Assembly (NCBI GenBank): GCA_023512835.1 | Contig: CM042088.1 | Location: 42,370,271 to 42,434,270 of the forward strand | Length of the DNA: 64,000 nucleotides | Direction: 5' to 3' | Source: Taxillus chinensis | Lineage: Eukaryota > Streptophyta > Magnoliopsida > Santalales > Loranthaceae | Part shown: positions 49,126 to 62,400 of the stretch, piece after piece | Layout: every line of letters begins with the position of its first letter | Numbering within the stretch: the first letter of the stretch is position 1 | Program-made: the position numbers and the translations under genes | Notes under the pieces: model-generated | The model's input: the letters and a program-made list of their open reading frames with translations, nothing else | Databases searched by the model: none | What the model was told of the DNA's origin: nothing

Positions 49126-49338
49126 TCAATTTCTCTGTTTTTCCGGCAACTTCGGCTTGCGGGCAGTCCCCTCCCCGCCCAAGCGTGACATATGGCCTAG
49201 AGTAACCTGCTTGAGGCCTTGGGCTTCGATGGTTCTGATGATGAAGTTGATGAAAATGGGTAGCCAAGCTAGCAGGACGGTGATGGGCTTGAGGAGCACT
49301 TGTATTGCTAGGCTACCACTGCCAGTACCAACCACCAT
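49126..49338 (-). CDS. Small single-span membrane protein, 70 residues, unrecognised
   Basis: The start ATG lies in a strong plant context (ACCACCATGG), and TATAAAG is found about 100 bases upstream on the minus strand (near 49436-49442), giving a compact intronless gene with a leader of about 70 bases. The protein starts MVVGTGSGSLAIQV, has a hydrophobic span at about residues 8-37 (LLKPITVLLAWLPIFINFII), then a basic tail (GHMSRLGG, KPKLPEKQR). No family is recognised. GC-rich coding composition contrasts with flanks. A plus-strand frame covering the same bases (49115-49369) is the alternative, but its protein is less orderly and lacks the promoter layout. Confidence 0.55.
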   Translation of the reverse strand: MVVGTGSGSLAIQVLLKPITVLLAWLPIFINFIIRTIEAQGLKQVTLGHMSRLGGEGTARKPKLPEKQRN

Positions 49339-49937
49339 GGTGGTCAAGTTGAAGGGCCCTTCGATTTGATCTTCGCTTGTAATCTATCTGTGCTTCCCCA
49401 CCCTTCCTTCCTTGTAGACTATCTCATCTGTCTTTATAGGTGTATAGGTTGATGGGCCATTATTAACGTGAGGAAAAAAAAAAAGAGTGGTGGTAGCTAG
49501 CAGGGAAATGGAAATGTATGTGCATAGCCACGAGGAAATCATGGCGTGGAAGTCAAGGCTATAGAAAGGTTTTGAGATTTGGGGGATGTGGGAGCCATGT
49601 TTTCAAAACCTTTACTTCAAAGGCAACCCAAATTAACTCGCGCGTCATCGATACATCATAAAGATTATGAAAAACTATAGACCAGATTTTTATATTTATA
49701 TATATAGTAATTTAAAATTTTGGGTTAGTGAAAGTAAATAATTAAAGAAATCAGCCAGTAAAAAATAAATGAGTTATTTTACTAAAAAATTCAATGGAAT
49801 TTGATTTCTTTTTTTTTTCTTGACGGTATGGAGTAATTATTTGAAAAATTATAGATTTGTTATCGTTGCTTGCGATTTACTTATTTGACATACAATCGAA
49901 TGCGTTCAAGTTTCGCCAAAGGAATTGGCAGTGGCGT
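49339..49937. other. Promoter side of the small gene and AT-rich DNA
   Basis: Minus-strand TATAAAG near 49436-49442. The remainder shows nothing recognisable. Confidence 0.4.
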
Positions 49938-50085
49938 GGCGTGGCGTAGACCCAACAATCGGTAAGAACAAGAAGTCCGCGCCTGGGTCACGTGTTGCAC
50001 GCGAGTAACGCCACGCAGTCAACGTCGTAATGTGTATTGCGTGAGTCACGTGTTGCACCTGAGTAACACCACACATTCCACGTGG
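49938..50085. repeat. CACGTG-containing dispersed repeat, copy 2, internally duplicated
   Basis: Homologous to 34671-34785. Here the TCACGTGTTGCAC...GAGTAAC unit occurs twice in tandem (about 49987 and 50046), followed by CCACGTGG. Three CACGTG cores within 110 bases. Confidence 0.75.
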
Positions 50086-52610
50086 TAAATCCCAAATCGA
50101 GTAGATATCTGTTTTTTTTTGGTTAGTTATTCAAAATTGAAAAACTTATATTATATATACAACTGACAAATTTGTTTGCATATAGTCATCAATAGAGTAA
50201 AAATATATCAAAGATACCATTTACTGGCGTAGCAACAATGAATTTGAAAGACAATAGAAAATGAGAGCACTATAGTCATATATATATATATATATATGCG
50301 TGTGCGCACGCGTGTATAAAAACAGAAAGGTTTAAATCACAAACCTTTTACAATTAATTGTTGAAAAATATTACATTCATATAGGCCGTTCTGACTCAAC
50401 CCTTTCTGAATCTTGCCACTTGCAAGGATTTTGTATACATGGTTTGCCATTTTTCGACTTAATTTAATATCTTAACTTAAATAAATTTGCCCATATATGT
50501 TTACTAAACTACATATAAAAAAAAATATTTGAGGACAATATCTTAATTGTAATAGCTACATATTTTAATTAAGTTATTATCATCACTTAGATAATAATTA
50601 AATTAAAGTTTTCCCGCAATTAATTTTGAAAGATACAATATGTTTGAGATTTAAACAAAATAATATAATAAGGACAACTTAAAAGCATAACTTTTAGTTT
50701 TAATTTGTTATTAGGTTCCAGCAACGAGGTCAAATAAATAATGTTTGTATCTTGATTGTTTAGATCAAAATCAATCGTGTCAAATGTCTATCATTTTTAA
50801 ATTATTTTCAAAAATATTCGAAATATTTTTTTTAAAGCTCAAAATTTTATTTTGAAATTTTTGCCACAAAGACTCTAGTGATTGTGATTACTTAGGGTGT
50901 CTTTGTCTAGGAGAATTGGAATAACTCATTATCAGGCCTTTCTGGGAGATATTATTGTCTAGGAGGTATTATTTGGAAAACCGGGCGACCTTGATCGCTC
51001 AAGTTTTTATGAGAATTTATTAAGGAGACTAAGACTTAAACGTTTGTCCCCTGAACTTTTATAAAAATTTCCTAGCGATTAAACTGTATTTTTTTGTTTT
51101 GAAATAAAAGCCAAGTATTTAGCAAAAACTAAATAAAAACCTCCCATTTCTAAAATAAGTTATAATTTTTGACATTGAGATGTATTATTCCTTTAAGACA
51201 TAAAATCATACTCTTGAATTTAACTATATTATTATTTTGTATGAATAAATTTATTTAATTACTCCACTAACAATACTAATGGTCTTAGTTTGCAGCACCT
51301 ATTATTTATGTCTCACTATTTTCTCTCCTGCATGTGTTAATACTTGGAATTAAAATCATCTAATTCCAACACCTATTATTTGTCTCTCTCAGATTAGTTT
51401 GGATGGCGCCCACCACCAGATCTCCTTGAACAAGCCCTGTTGCTTTCGTGGGATTTGCAGATACTGGAAGTGAAGACATGTTAATACGGATGAATGTGTA
51501 GTGTGATTTTTAAAATTTTTATTATTAGATGAATGCGATATTTTTATTTGTATTATGGTTAAATATCAAGAGGAAACTGGACTCATATAACTTTGTGAAA
51601 TACCTCTAGTTTTTATATTAACGTCGGTATTAGGGAACCAGGAAAAAAAGGAATAAGAGTTTAGTTTGAGAATTGAACTGGGTCCGAAATGAAAGGGGCC
51701 GAGGTACCCATTTCCCACACAGATGGTCTTTTCCTTTTGTGGGCTCTCATGAAGATTGCACTCATTTTTGTTTATCATATCATTTTAATTTCAACAATGT
51801 AATTAACACGTCACCATTTAGAATAAATAATATTTTTAGATTTATCTTTTAAGGACTTATTTTATCCACCACATGTGTGTTGCACTTGCACACTTGCACG
51901 TATTTTTAAAAATATAAACACTTATTCGAATTTGCACCCATGCTCATGTTCAGTATTTTTTTAATATTTATTTCAAAAATTATTTGTTAAATTGAATATT
52001 TTTCTGCTCGATAAAAGGTGAGAAACAGATAAAAAAGTGTAAACTTATTCCTGGTTTAATATATATTTTTTATTTGTGTTAATGCGTAGTTGTCAACTTA
52101 TATCCCAATATGTGATCACCACCTCCAATAATATAATAAAGTAGATAGACTTTGATCAAACGATAGACCAACATTTTTCATGGTCCCCCCTAAAATTTTT
52201 AATGAAAGGGGAAAGTAAGCATTCAAGGTCCGCAGCACCTCCATATATGGTCCCCCTAAAATTTTGAGAAATGCTAACTGTACCCAACATTTTTCATGGC
52301 TTTTGCATGGTTACTGTCTGGATTAGAAAATGAGAGGATTAATGGAAACAGATAACAGTTTGATCTCACAAGCCACGATAAATAAAAAAGCATTTGCTTG
52401 TTGGTCCCGGAACCGCTATGGCTTGAACATATTGCCGCAGATTAAATTTTAAAAGAAATTAGAAGACAAATTAATAAACAGTGACTCATTAAACAAATGT
52501 CAAAAAAAAGATGTTGGATACAGTCAACTCGTGTCATTTTTACGTTATCCACGCAAGAGCAATCTCAGGCCACTAAAAAAACCGAAAACCCAATCAAATA
52601 AAATAAAATA
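50086..52610. other. AT-rich intergenic DNA, no gene seen
   Basis: Short frames only. (TA)n followed by GTGTGCGCACGCGTG near 50280-50312. No recognised element. Confidence 0.55.
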
Positions 52611-52684
52611 ATGAATGAACGAAGCGCACCATTTTTTTTGCCTTCTCTGCACCGATTGGTGTGCTCTGCACTGCTCTCTCTGTC

Positions 52685-54035
52685 ATGGAAACCATTGTAT
52701 CTCCACACTGCGTCTCCTCTCTCTTCACCCCCAAAACTCCGTCCCTCAAAACCCACCTCCCCCATTCCCATTCTCCACAGCGCAGACCAGTCTCAGTCTC
52801 GGTCTCGGTCTCTTGTGACCTCACGAGTCCTTTTCCTCAGTCCCCAAACACTAAGTTTCCAATACCTACAAGATGGTTTTGTCGCCTCAGGCATGGTTTG
52901 GCGGCGCTCGCGCTCTCTGTGGCGCTTAACCATTGCCCCGTTCTTTTTCCGGGGGTCTCTGCTCTGGCGTCTGAGTTCGATGTGCTGAATCAAGGGCCGC
53001 CGGTGGAGTCATACGTGGTCGACGACGCCGGCGTTCTCAGCCGCCTTACGAGGTCCGATTTGAAGAATCTGTTGTCGGATTTGGATTCCAGGAAGAACTT
53101 GCGCATCAATTTCGTCACTGTTCGGAAGCTCACCGTAAGCTCTTTTAAAATTTTCAATGCCCATTTGATTTGAACCCCCAAGAGATGAATATAGCAAAAA
53201 ATTTAATGAATCAATTATGGGAAGGTTTTATTTTTTTAGGGAAGTTTTTTTTTTCCTTTCCATAGAAGGATAGAAGTTAGAAGTTTGTGAAAAGCATTGC
53301 AATCATGAGAATTATGGTAAGTTTAGTTATGGAAAACTTTTTCGCATTTTCTGTTTCCAAGTAGTGTGCTTAAAAACATATAATGGTTTGGTTGATTTTA
53401 CGTTATTTGTTATACATACTTGAAAAGCATCTTGTTTGCTAAATGTTGTTTTTTCAAAAAATAAATAAATCAATATTGGTGTTATTTGATGGAGTTTGGA
53501 AACAGTATTCAATGTTGTGTGACATTTAACCGGAAGATTAATTAAAGAGTGGTTTTTTTTTTGTTTATGTTGTTTGACTTGATAATCACAACCAATAATG
53601 CAAATGCTGTGGTTGTTATTTTGTGATTTGATAGTCACAAGCAATGTTCTGATCTCAGAGCAAAGCTGATGCTTTTGAGTATGCTGACCAAGTTTTGGAG
53701 CGTTGGTACCCCACTGTTGAGGAAGGTAGCAACAAAGGTGTTGTCGTGCTTGTTACCACCCAAAAGGAAGGAGCAATCACTGGCGGCCCAGCCTTTATCC
53801 AAGCCGTTGGAGATACTGTCCTGGACTCGACCGTGTCTGAGAACCTTCCTGGTAACCATGCGTTGGTTTTCTGATAACTCATTGTGATTAATTTTGCTTT
53901 CTGTTGATCAGAGATTATTTGGAAACTTCCTCTTCTTTTCATTTTTTTTTTGACATAGATAATATATATGCTCTCACACGAAGCCTGGACTGCTTTTCTG
54001 ATTATGTTGGGAAAACTGAATTATGATCCATTTTT

Positions 54036-54069
<34 letters not shown>

Positions 54070-54383
54070 GTGATTAGTACACGTTAAATTCAGTATATTT
54101 CAGCTTTGATGACTATACAAAATTGAAAACTGTAGTATTAGCTGTGGAAGAGAAATACAATGAAGCAGTTCTAAGCACTGCCAAGCGTCTGGTTGCCGCC
54201 ATCGATGGCCTTCCTGATCCCGGTGGACCCAAGGCTAAAGAAAACAAGAGAGAATCCAACTTCAAGACTAGGGAAGAGACCGATGAAAAGCGTGGACAAT
54301 TCACCCTTGTAGTTGGAGGTTTGCTGGTTATAGCCTTTGTTGTTCCCATGGCACAATACTATGCTTACGTCTCCAAAAAGTAA
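52685..54383 (+). CDS. TLP18.3: Chloroplast thylakoid-lumen TLP18.3 (TPM-domain protein)
   Basis: Exons 52685-53134, 53659-53851 and 54136-54383, phases 0 and 1, 296 residues. Ser/Pro-rich chloroplast transit peptide, then a hydrophobic lumen-targeting segment ending VSALA (cut after about residue 95). The mature part has YVVDDAGVLSR, EYADQVLERWYP, GVVVLVTTQKEGAITGGP and TVSENLP, a TPM (phosphatase-like) domain, and a C-terminal membrane span at about 272-291 (LLVIAFVVPMAQYYAYV). It matches Arabidopsis At1g54780 throughout. TLP18.3 aids the photosystem II repair cycle and has been reported as a thylakoid acid phosphatase. ATG 52685 was chosen because the homologous transit peptide starts there; upstream in-frame codons are possible. 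Intron 2 carries a (CT)n tract. Confidence 0.95.
54038..54067. repeat. (CT)n microsatellite in TLP18.3 intron 2
   Basis: About fifteen CT units, 70 bases upstream of the exon 3 acceptor. Confidence 0.95.
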
Positions 54384-55794
54384 AGCCACCTACATCGCCT
54401 GTACAAATATGATTATGTTCGAAAATGGTTGAGAAATATCCTTTTCATGCCCTTTTGTGGCCCAATTTACCATGGCCGTTGGTCGCACTAGTGAAAAAAT
54501 TATTAGATTTATCAGCTTATGCTTAAAGCGCACTTGCAATCTGACTATCACAGTTCAGCTACCATATGTCCGCAGCATGCCATTAAGGCTGCTTGCTTGT
54601 TCAGGTCCTGCAAGCCTAATTGGGGCCACTGATCTCACCATACATCACGCCATTTAAGGATTTTTCAGTGCAGATATCATTATGAAGCCGCTGTTTTTTA
54701 GTTTGGTTTTGAAGATAAAATGAAAGATTACTCCATATGCATGCCTATGGCATGCATTTTTGGGCAGCTGTATACAACGCCATACCACATGCATGTGTAA
54801 TGTAAGTGCCTGAAATCGTAGGTATGCAAACCGCCCGGACACTGCAAGAGGCCATACCATAGGTTTCCATTCTCTCAATTTTTGTGAGCAAGTGAGTTTT
54901 AATTTTTGTATTATGTTTTTTGTATTATGTGGAGTTCGTATTAACTTTTAATTCGAAAATAATTTTTGTTTTATATGAGAGAGTGTGTTTTGTGTTTTAA
55001 AATTTGGTTTCCTAAAACATAAAAAAGTTATAATATTGTGCGATCAAATTAAATTTAAAAAATTAAAATTTTTTTTATTTTTTTATAAATTAAATTTAGA
55101 TTTGATAACATATAAATAAATTTTAAAAATAATTATAAGATTTATATATTTTAAAAATTAAATAATTTTAAATTGATTTAGACAAAAGATGTAATTCACA
55201 TGTTAATACAGATTAGCCAGTAGAATGTAGGCTTAGAATGCCATTGTAAGAGTATTCACATCAATTTTGATATTTTTATTTCTATTTTAGAGATAAATAG
55301 TAAAAAATTTGCTTAGTTTTCAAAAATACCAAGCATCTCATTTTTCATTTCGATCTATATTTATTATTTATTTTATTTTATATTATTTCTCTATTATCCT
55401 TTTATTTATTATAACTAATCAAAAAGTTACAAGTTTTATATATATATTAAAAAAACTATAGGGAAAACATTTAGGGATGAATAGTAAATCACTATATTAA
55501 GGCACTTACTATTTATTTTCTAGTCCTATATCCTAGGAAATCTGTTATAAATGAGTTTTTAATGGTTTTGTATATTTTTTTCCTAAATTATAGGAAAAAT
55601 TAGATTATAGAGATGTGAATGCTCCGAGGGTTATATCTCAATGGACTTGACTTGAGCTGAATATCTCACTGTTTGTCGGCTGACCTATGAGGATCTTCCT
55701 TCTCCTAATAATAGTGGTTCAACTGCAAGGCCCAATTGCTTAGAGCCCAATTAAGTCCAAATGTAGCCAACAAAAAGAAAAGAAAAGAAAAAAA
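54384..55794. other. 3' UTR of TLP18.3 and AT-rich intergenic DNA
   Basis: The first 300 bases are likely UTR. The rest is AT-rich with no gene. Confidence 0.55.
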
Positions 55795-56412
55795 AACGTA
55801 ACATACAATAGGGGTGTAATTCTAAACCGTCAAACCGTCGAAACTGGTCCAAACCGATCCGCCGAAACCGCCAATTTATCAAACTGTTGAAACCGAAAAA
55901 AAATCAGTTTGATTTGGTTTGAAACCGAATAATATATCAGTTTGGTTTGGTTTGAGATTTTAAAATCGCGTTTTAAACCAAACCAAACCGAATAATGTTA
56001 TTATTTACTGATTTTATATTTTTATTCATGTTTTGGATTTATTTATTTAAGATTGTTTGTTAATACTTGATATGTTATATTTATAAACTATATTATTAAA
56101 TTTTGAGATTTATAAATATAAATTTAATATGTATTAATATTGATATGCTTACACATTATTTTTTTTTTATATTATTTTAATTTTAAGAATTAAAAAATTT
56201 ATAAACTAAACCGACTCAAATTGATCCAAATTGATAATAATTCAAACCGTCAGTTCAAACCGAACCAAACCAAACCGAATCAATTCGATCCGATTTGATT
56301 TGGTCCAAGTAACAGGTTTGATTTGATTTAATTTAATTTTATTTAAACCGAAACATATCAAATTAATTAAAAAAAATACTAAACCAATTCAATTTCACCC
56401 CTAACGTAACAT
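55795..56412. mobile_element. hAT-like MITE with AACCG/CGGTT repeats
   Basis: The ends TAGGGGTGTAATT and AATTTCACCCCTA are inverted (about 55809-56402). AACGTAACAT occurs on both flanks (55795-55804 and 56403-56412), a likely target duplication, separated from the left end by four bases. The interior consists of runs of AAACCGAACC-type motifs near both ends and AT-rich DNA in the middle. No ORF. Confidence 0.68.
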
Positions 56413-56479
56413 CCACGTCAATACGTCATCGCCAAACGCTCGCCGTGAAGACCGCAGCAAGCGAGCAGCGGCAGCAGCC

Positions 56480-59400
56480 ATGGCGGCTGAAGAAGACGAA
56501 CCATCAGACCTCTTCTTCTTCTCAGCTTTCATGGCCATGGAGCCGTCCGATTGGCTGATCTCTCTGGCAAGGTAATATCACTTTCCCTCCCCCCATCCCC
56601 TCTTTCCTGGCGCAACATAGCTGCCCCGGTGCACGTTAGAGACTCCACCCGCATGAACGTAGAAATGACCGACAACATAGAATGACGGAAAGCAATTTTG
56701 TTTTTAAAATCATAGATTTTCAATGTCTGTTTGTTTGTTTGTTTGTTTTAAATGTAGAAGATGTGGCGGGGGATCAATCACGGAACAAGTGCAGCGATTC
56801 ATCTGGGACCATTGCATCTGCAAAACTGTATCTCTCTCTCACGCACACGAGCGCGCGCGCACACACACACATTAATTTGCAAGCAAAGTTAGCGTTGTTT
56901 TTTTTTTTTTTTTTTGAAATTTGTAGACGTGTTAGGGGAAGAACGAAATGTCTATGGATTAGAAGAAAAAAGAACTCGCTAGTAACAAAAAAATAATAAT
57001 AGTGGAGATGGTAGATAGTTTGAATTTTTGTTGAAAGATAAAGATTATGGAGGGTTTTAGAATTTTTTAAATTTGAGACTTCCATCAATCGATGGCTTGA
57101 CTCTCACCCTGAAGTCATTGAAAATCTAATTAATCGCTTGCAATTAATTAATTAATTATGGGGAAGGCTGCGTCCGTACATGGGTTATTTGTTTCCGGAG
57201 TTATCTCTTTGCAAGGTTTATATAAGCCAACAGTTTATTCAGAATAAAAGTAACATTATGTTTTCAGATGTTTGTTTTATGCTTTATGCTTTAAAGTTTA
57301 CAACAAAGTGGTATAAGAGCACCATCAAGGGCCTGATTGTGACAGGAAAAAAAAACAGATTCTTAAAAGGAGAAAGAGTAAGAACAGAGGGCATTAAAGT
57401 ATGGCAGCGGAAAATAATGTTATTCAACCTGCAATTCCTAAGTTTGATGGCGATTAAGATCATTGGTCCATGCTTATGGAAAATCATCTCTGTTCAATGG
57501 AGTATTGGGTTTTGGTGGAGAATGGAATCCCTGTTGCAGCAGAAGGATTGAAGCTTACTGAAGCACAACAGAAATCAATTGCAGGCCAGAAGCTGAAAGA
57601 CTTGAAGGTAAAAAATTATTTGTTCCAAGCCATTGATCGAACTATTATGGAGATGATCCTCAATAGAGACACTGCCAAGCACATCTGGGATCCTATGAAG
57701 CAGAAGTACCAGGGTTCCACAAGAGTCAAAAAAGCACAACTTCAAGCTCTTTGGAAGGAGCTTAAGTTTCTACAAATGAAAGAGGGTGAGATTGTTGATG
57801 TGTACCTCACTTGAACACTCATCATAGCAAACAAGATGAAGACTCAAGGTGAAAACATGCAGCAATTGGGAATCATTGAAAAGATCTTGAGATCAATGAC
57901 CTCATGATTCAATTATCTTGTATGTTCAATTGAAGAATACTATAACTTAGATACCTTAAACATTGATGAGTTCCAGAGCAGCTTACTGCTACATGAGCAT
58001 AGGATGAAAAGGCATGGAGGAGATGAGCACACATTAAAAGTGGCCTACGATGAGAGAATTGTTGGAAGAGAAGGCGGTTGAGCTTGTGGAGTTTTTTGTG
58101 GAAGAGGTAGACAAGCATTCAATAAAGCTATAGTCGAGTGTTATAAGTGTCATCAATCAGGGCACTTTCAATATGAGTGCCCTAAAAGGGGGAAACAAGC
58201 AAATTATGCTGTGCTTGACTAGAAAGAAGAAATTGTTGATGCCATATTTGGAGCTTAATCAATCAAGGAGAGAAGATGTTTGGTTCCTTGACTCAGGGTG
58301 TAGCAATCATATGTGTGCAAATAAGGAGTGGTTCTCGGATCCTGATGAGGAATTCCAGAACTCTGTGAACCTCTGGAATAATTCTAAGATGGCTATGTTG
58401 GGAAAGGGTAACATTAGGTTGCAAATTGCTAGAGTTTCTTAAGTAATCACAGATGTTTTCTATATACCTGAGTTGAAAAATAACTTATAGACCTGAATTG
58501 AAAAATAACTTATAAGTGTTGGACAATTGCTAGAAAGAGGTGTAGCTATTTTGATACAACATGGAGTATGTGGAGTCTATTATCCCAATAAAGGGCTTAT
58601 TATGCAAACAATGATGTCTGCAAACAGGATGTTCATATTGCTTGTAAGAATTGTGCCGAAGACTCCCACTTGCTTCCAAACAATTCTTGAAAACAATACC
58701 CACCTTTGGCACTGCATATATAGGTTTCAAGGGTCTGAGAACATTACAATACAAGCAAATTAGACGAGAGGTTTGCCACAGTTGAAGGCATTCCATCCAA
58801 AATTTGCACTGATTGCATGGCGGGAAAGCAACACAGATGCAATTCCAAAGTGGAGTTTATGGAGAGCATCACAAAGACTTCAGTTGGTACATGCTGCTGA
58901 TATCTTCCTACCCATCAAACCTGTTTCCATAAGTAAGAAGAGGTATTTCTATTTCATAAGCTTTATTGATGATTAGAGTCGAAAGGGGTGGATATATTTT
59001 TTAAATGAAATGTCTGAAGGTTTTACTATCTTCAAGAATGATAACAACCATGTTGAGAAAGAGACATGAATTTTTATTTGTTGCTTGTGCACAAATAGGG
59101 TGGAGAGTTCATCTCTCACGAGTTCAATGTTTTTTTGCAAAGCTAATGGTATTAGCAGACAGCTCACTGCAGCCTACACTCCCCAAGTAAATGGAGTAGC
59201 TGAGCATGAACATTGTTAGAAGTATGTTATCAAAAAAACAAGTTCCAAAGAATTTCTGTCCAGGAGCAGTAATTTGGACATTGCATGTGCTCAGTAGAAG
59301 TCCTTCATTGGCAGTGAAAGATATGACTCCTAAAAAGGCTTAGAGTGGTGTCAAACCAAATGTTGATTATTTTTGGTTTTTTGGATGCCTTGGCCATGTT

Positions 59401-62400
59401 CATGTGTCAGATAGTAAGAGAAAGATGCTAGATGATAAGAGTTTTCAGTGTGTGTTGCCAGCTATGAGTGAAGAGTCGAAAACATCTAGACTTTATGATC
59501 CAGCGTCCAAGATAGATGATAAGAGTTTGAAGAAGATGAGTGCTGGGATTGGGGAAGAAGTAATGAAGAAGCAAGATTTGATATCCTCGAGTGGGAAGAT
59601 AGCAATGAAGAAGGAAGTGAACATGATCAAAATGGAGAAGAATCTGAAGAGGAGGTGGTATCAGAAGAAGAAGGAGAGGTTAGTTTTTCTTCAAGCGAGT
59701 CACCTGGAGAGAGTTCTCCAAGTTCTGAAGAAAGCTCACCAGAAGGGAGGAACAGAAGAGTACCTTTCTGGATGAAATATTATGAGTGTGGGGAGAATTT
59801 TCAGAAGCAGAAGAGCACAATAATCTGGTTTTGTTTACCTCAACTTCAGATCCAACTGCATTTGAAGAAGCTATTCAAAGTTCTAAATGGAGAGCAAGAA
59901 TGGACTTGGATATAGAATCAATCAAAAGAAATGGGACTTGGGAGCTAGCAGATTTGCCTAAGGGAATGAAGAAGATTGGAGTAAAGTGGGTTTTCAAAAT
60001 TTAACTCAACAAAAATGGCAAGGTTGACAAGTTTGAGGCTTGGTTGGTGGCAAAGGGTATGAACAACTGCATGGTATAGGTTATACTGAGGTATTTGCAC
60101 CTGTGGCTAGGTGGGATATGATTCGAATGGTAATTGCTTTAGCATCTCGAAAAGTTGGAGTGTGTATCAACTAGAGGTCAAAAGCACTTTCTTGCATGGA
60201 GAGCTAAATGAATCAGGGTTTGTTGAGCAACCACGGGGCTATGAAAGAAAGATGAATAGTATAAGGTGTATAAATTGAAGAAGACTTTGTATGACCTTAA
60301 ACAAGCCCCTCATGCATGGTTCAACCAGATTGAAGCATATTTTGTCAAAGGATTTGAGAGGTGCAACTGTGAACCCACCTTATTCTTAAAAAAGGGAGAT
60401 GGAGGTAAAATTTTGTTTGTTAGCTGATATGTTGATTTAATTTTTATTGGCGATGATGAGAGTATGTTTGGTAAATTCAGGAATTCCATAAAGCTTGAAT
60501 TTGATATGACTGATTTGCAAAAGATGAAATATTTTCTCAGTGTGGAGGTTTTTGCAAAATCCTAAAGGCACTTATATCAGTCAAAGAAAGTATGAAAAAG
60601 ATGTTTTGGAGAGGTTCAGGATGGAGAAGAGTAATAGTGTGAAGAATCCCATTGTTTATGATGCTAGACTAATGAAGGATGCAAGAAGGATCTGAGGTGA
60701 ATGCCACCATGTACAAACAATTGGTTGAAAGTCTTATGTATCTGACTGCGACAAGGCCAGACTTGATGTATGTGGTGTCTCTCATTAGCAGATTCATTGC
60801 AAGTCCAACTGCTGCGAAAAGGGTGTTAAGTTACTTGAATGGTATTGTGGATTTGGAAGTCTTATAGAAAGGAGGGTGATGGAGAGTAGATGGCATCTAC
60901 AGACAGTGATTACGCAGAAGATGCAGATGACTGGAAAAGCACTTCTAGTTATGTGTTTCAACTCAATGAAGTAGTTGTGTTTTGGTCCTCTAAAAAACAG
61001 CTTGCAGTTACTTTGTCCACTATTGAAGAAGAGTTTGTGGCAGCTGCCTCTTGTGCTTGTAAAGTGGTATGGATGAGGAGAGTATTGGAGAAGCTTGGTC
61101 ATTCTCAAGGCAAGTGTACCATGTTGTTATGTGGCAATAGTTCTACCATCAAGCTATCAAAGAATCTAGTCATGCATGGAAACAGCATACACATTGATGT
61201 GAGGCTTTATTTCTTGGGTGATTTGACCAGAGATGGAGTTGTTGAGTTGAAGCATTGTATCACAAGAACAATTTGCAGGTATTATGACAAAGCCGTTTAA
61301 GATGGATATTTTCTTGAAGCTGTGTGAGTCAATGGGTGTGTGTGATTCCACGAGTAAACTGAAATCATTAATGCAATCAGTTTAAGGGAGAAATTGTTGG
61401 GGTTGTTTGGAGTAGTCAAAAGGTTAATAAATCCTATTATTTAGGACATGTTGGTAGAGTTTGACCATTTCCTTTGCCATTTAGCATGTGGGTTGTTTAA
61501 CGTGGGTTGTTTGTTTTGGGATATCTCTTTGCAAGGCTTATACAAGCCAACAGTTTATTCAGAATAAAAGCATTTTGTTTGTAGATATTTACTTTATGCT
61601 TTAGAGTTTACAACATTCAAATTTTCCAAATTTAAAACTCTAAACTTAAATCAAAATTTAAAATTCAATTTGAAGAGGAACTCATGATAATTTATTCTAG
61701 CAATGAAAAGGTCAATGCAAAAGGCATTGACTATTATTTGTATACCGAAGGCATGACTACATGTTGTTTTAAATTTTCAAGCATTTCCCTTTCTTTGAAA
61801 AGTGATTTTTTTCTTTTCCCAAATTTGTTTGTTGTTTCTGGCTGATGAAAATATTTTTTACCTTAACAAAACCAATATTTGAATCCCCTTTTTTCAATCA
61901 GTTTTTTTCATGGTTCAAAACCAAATGATTAGAAGAAAAATGGGTCTCATTTCTGCGTTATTACTATTCCAGGATGGAACACGTCACAAGCCTTACTTGA
62001 AGAAGTTTCTCAAGAAACTTATCACTGAGATTGAGTTGAACCATGGGGAGGTGTTGGATGAAATTTATGAGCAATATGCTCATTACATGGCTTCATTGGA
62101 CGTAGTGTTTGCATCTACAATTTTGAATAACCCATTTTCTTTTTTTTAACCCCCGCCTATCTTGACTTATGATAAGAAATTTTATTGTCAGGACGACCCT
62201 GCCCTGAAAGAGAACACCAGGGTTTTTAAATACATCTCATTTCTTTTTCCTGATGGTTAGAGCATCTATCTTGGGTTTTTTCTTTCCACGTTCTACAGTT
62301 CCCTGCCAATTTAATTTTTAGTCGAAAATATGTGTATCTGGCTATCTGCAGATTCACTGAAATTTTCTAGATCAAAGAAACTGATGATTCCTCTACAATG

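Larger units (their letters stand above)
57180..61615 (+). mobile_element. Degenerate Ty1/copia retrotransposon in a methyltransferase intron
   Basis: The 3' LTR at 61395-61615 (TGTTG...CAACA, 221 bp) is preceded by a purine tract. The 5' LTR remnant is 57180-57305, truncated at its left. The primer-binding site TGGTATAAGAGC is at 57309-57320. In order: gag from 57401 (EYWVLVENG, IWDPMKQKYQGSTRV), CCHC knuckle CYKCHQSGHFQYEC near 58140-58180, protease-type DSGCSNHM near 58290, integrase debris, RT from about 59900 (NGTWELADLPKG, then YVDL where YVDD is expected) and RNase H to about 61260. Stops and frameshifts throughout, and the two LTRs differ visibly, so it is old and inactive. Same strand as the host gene. 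Confidence 0.93.

Noticed and set aside
53454..53942. Minus frames opposite TLP18.3 exon 2
   Set aside because: Antisense shadows of a well-supported exon.
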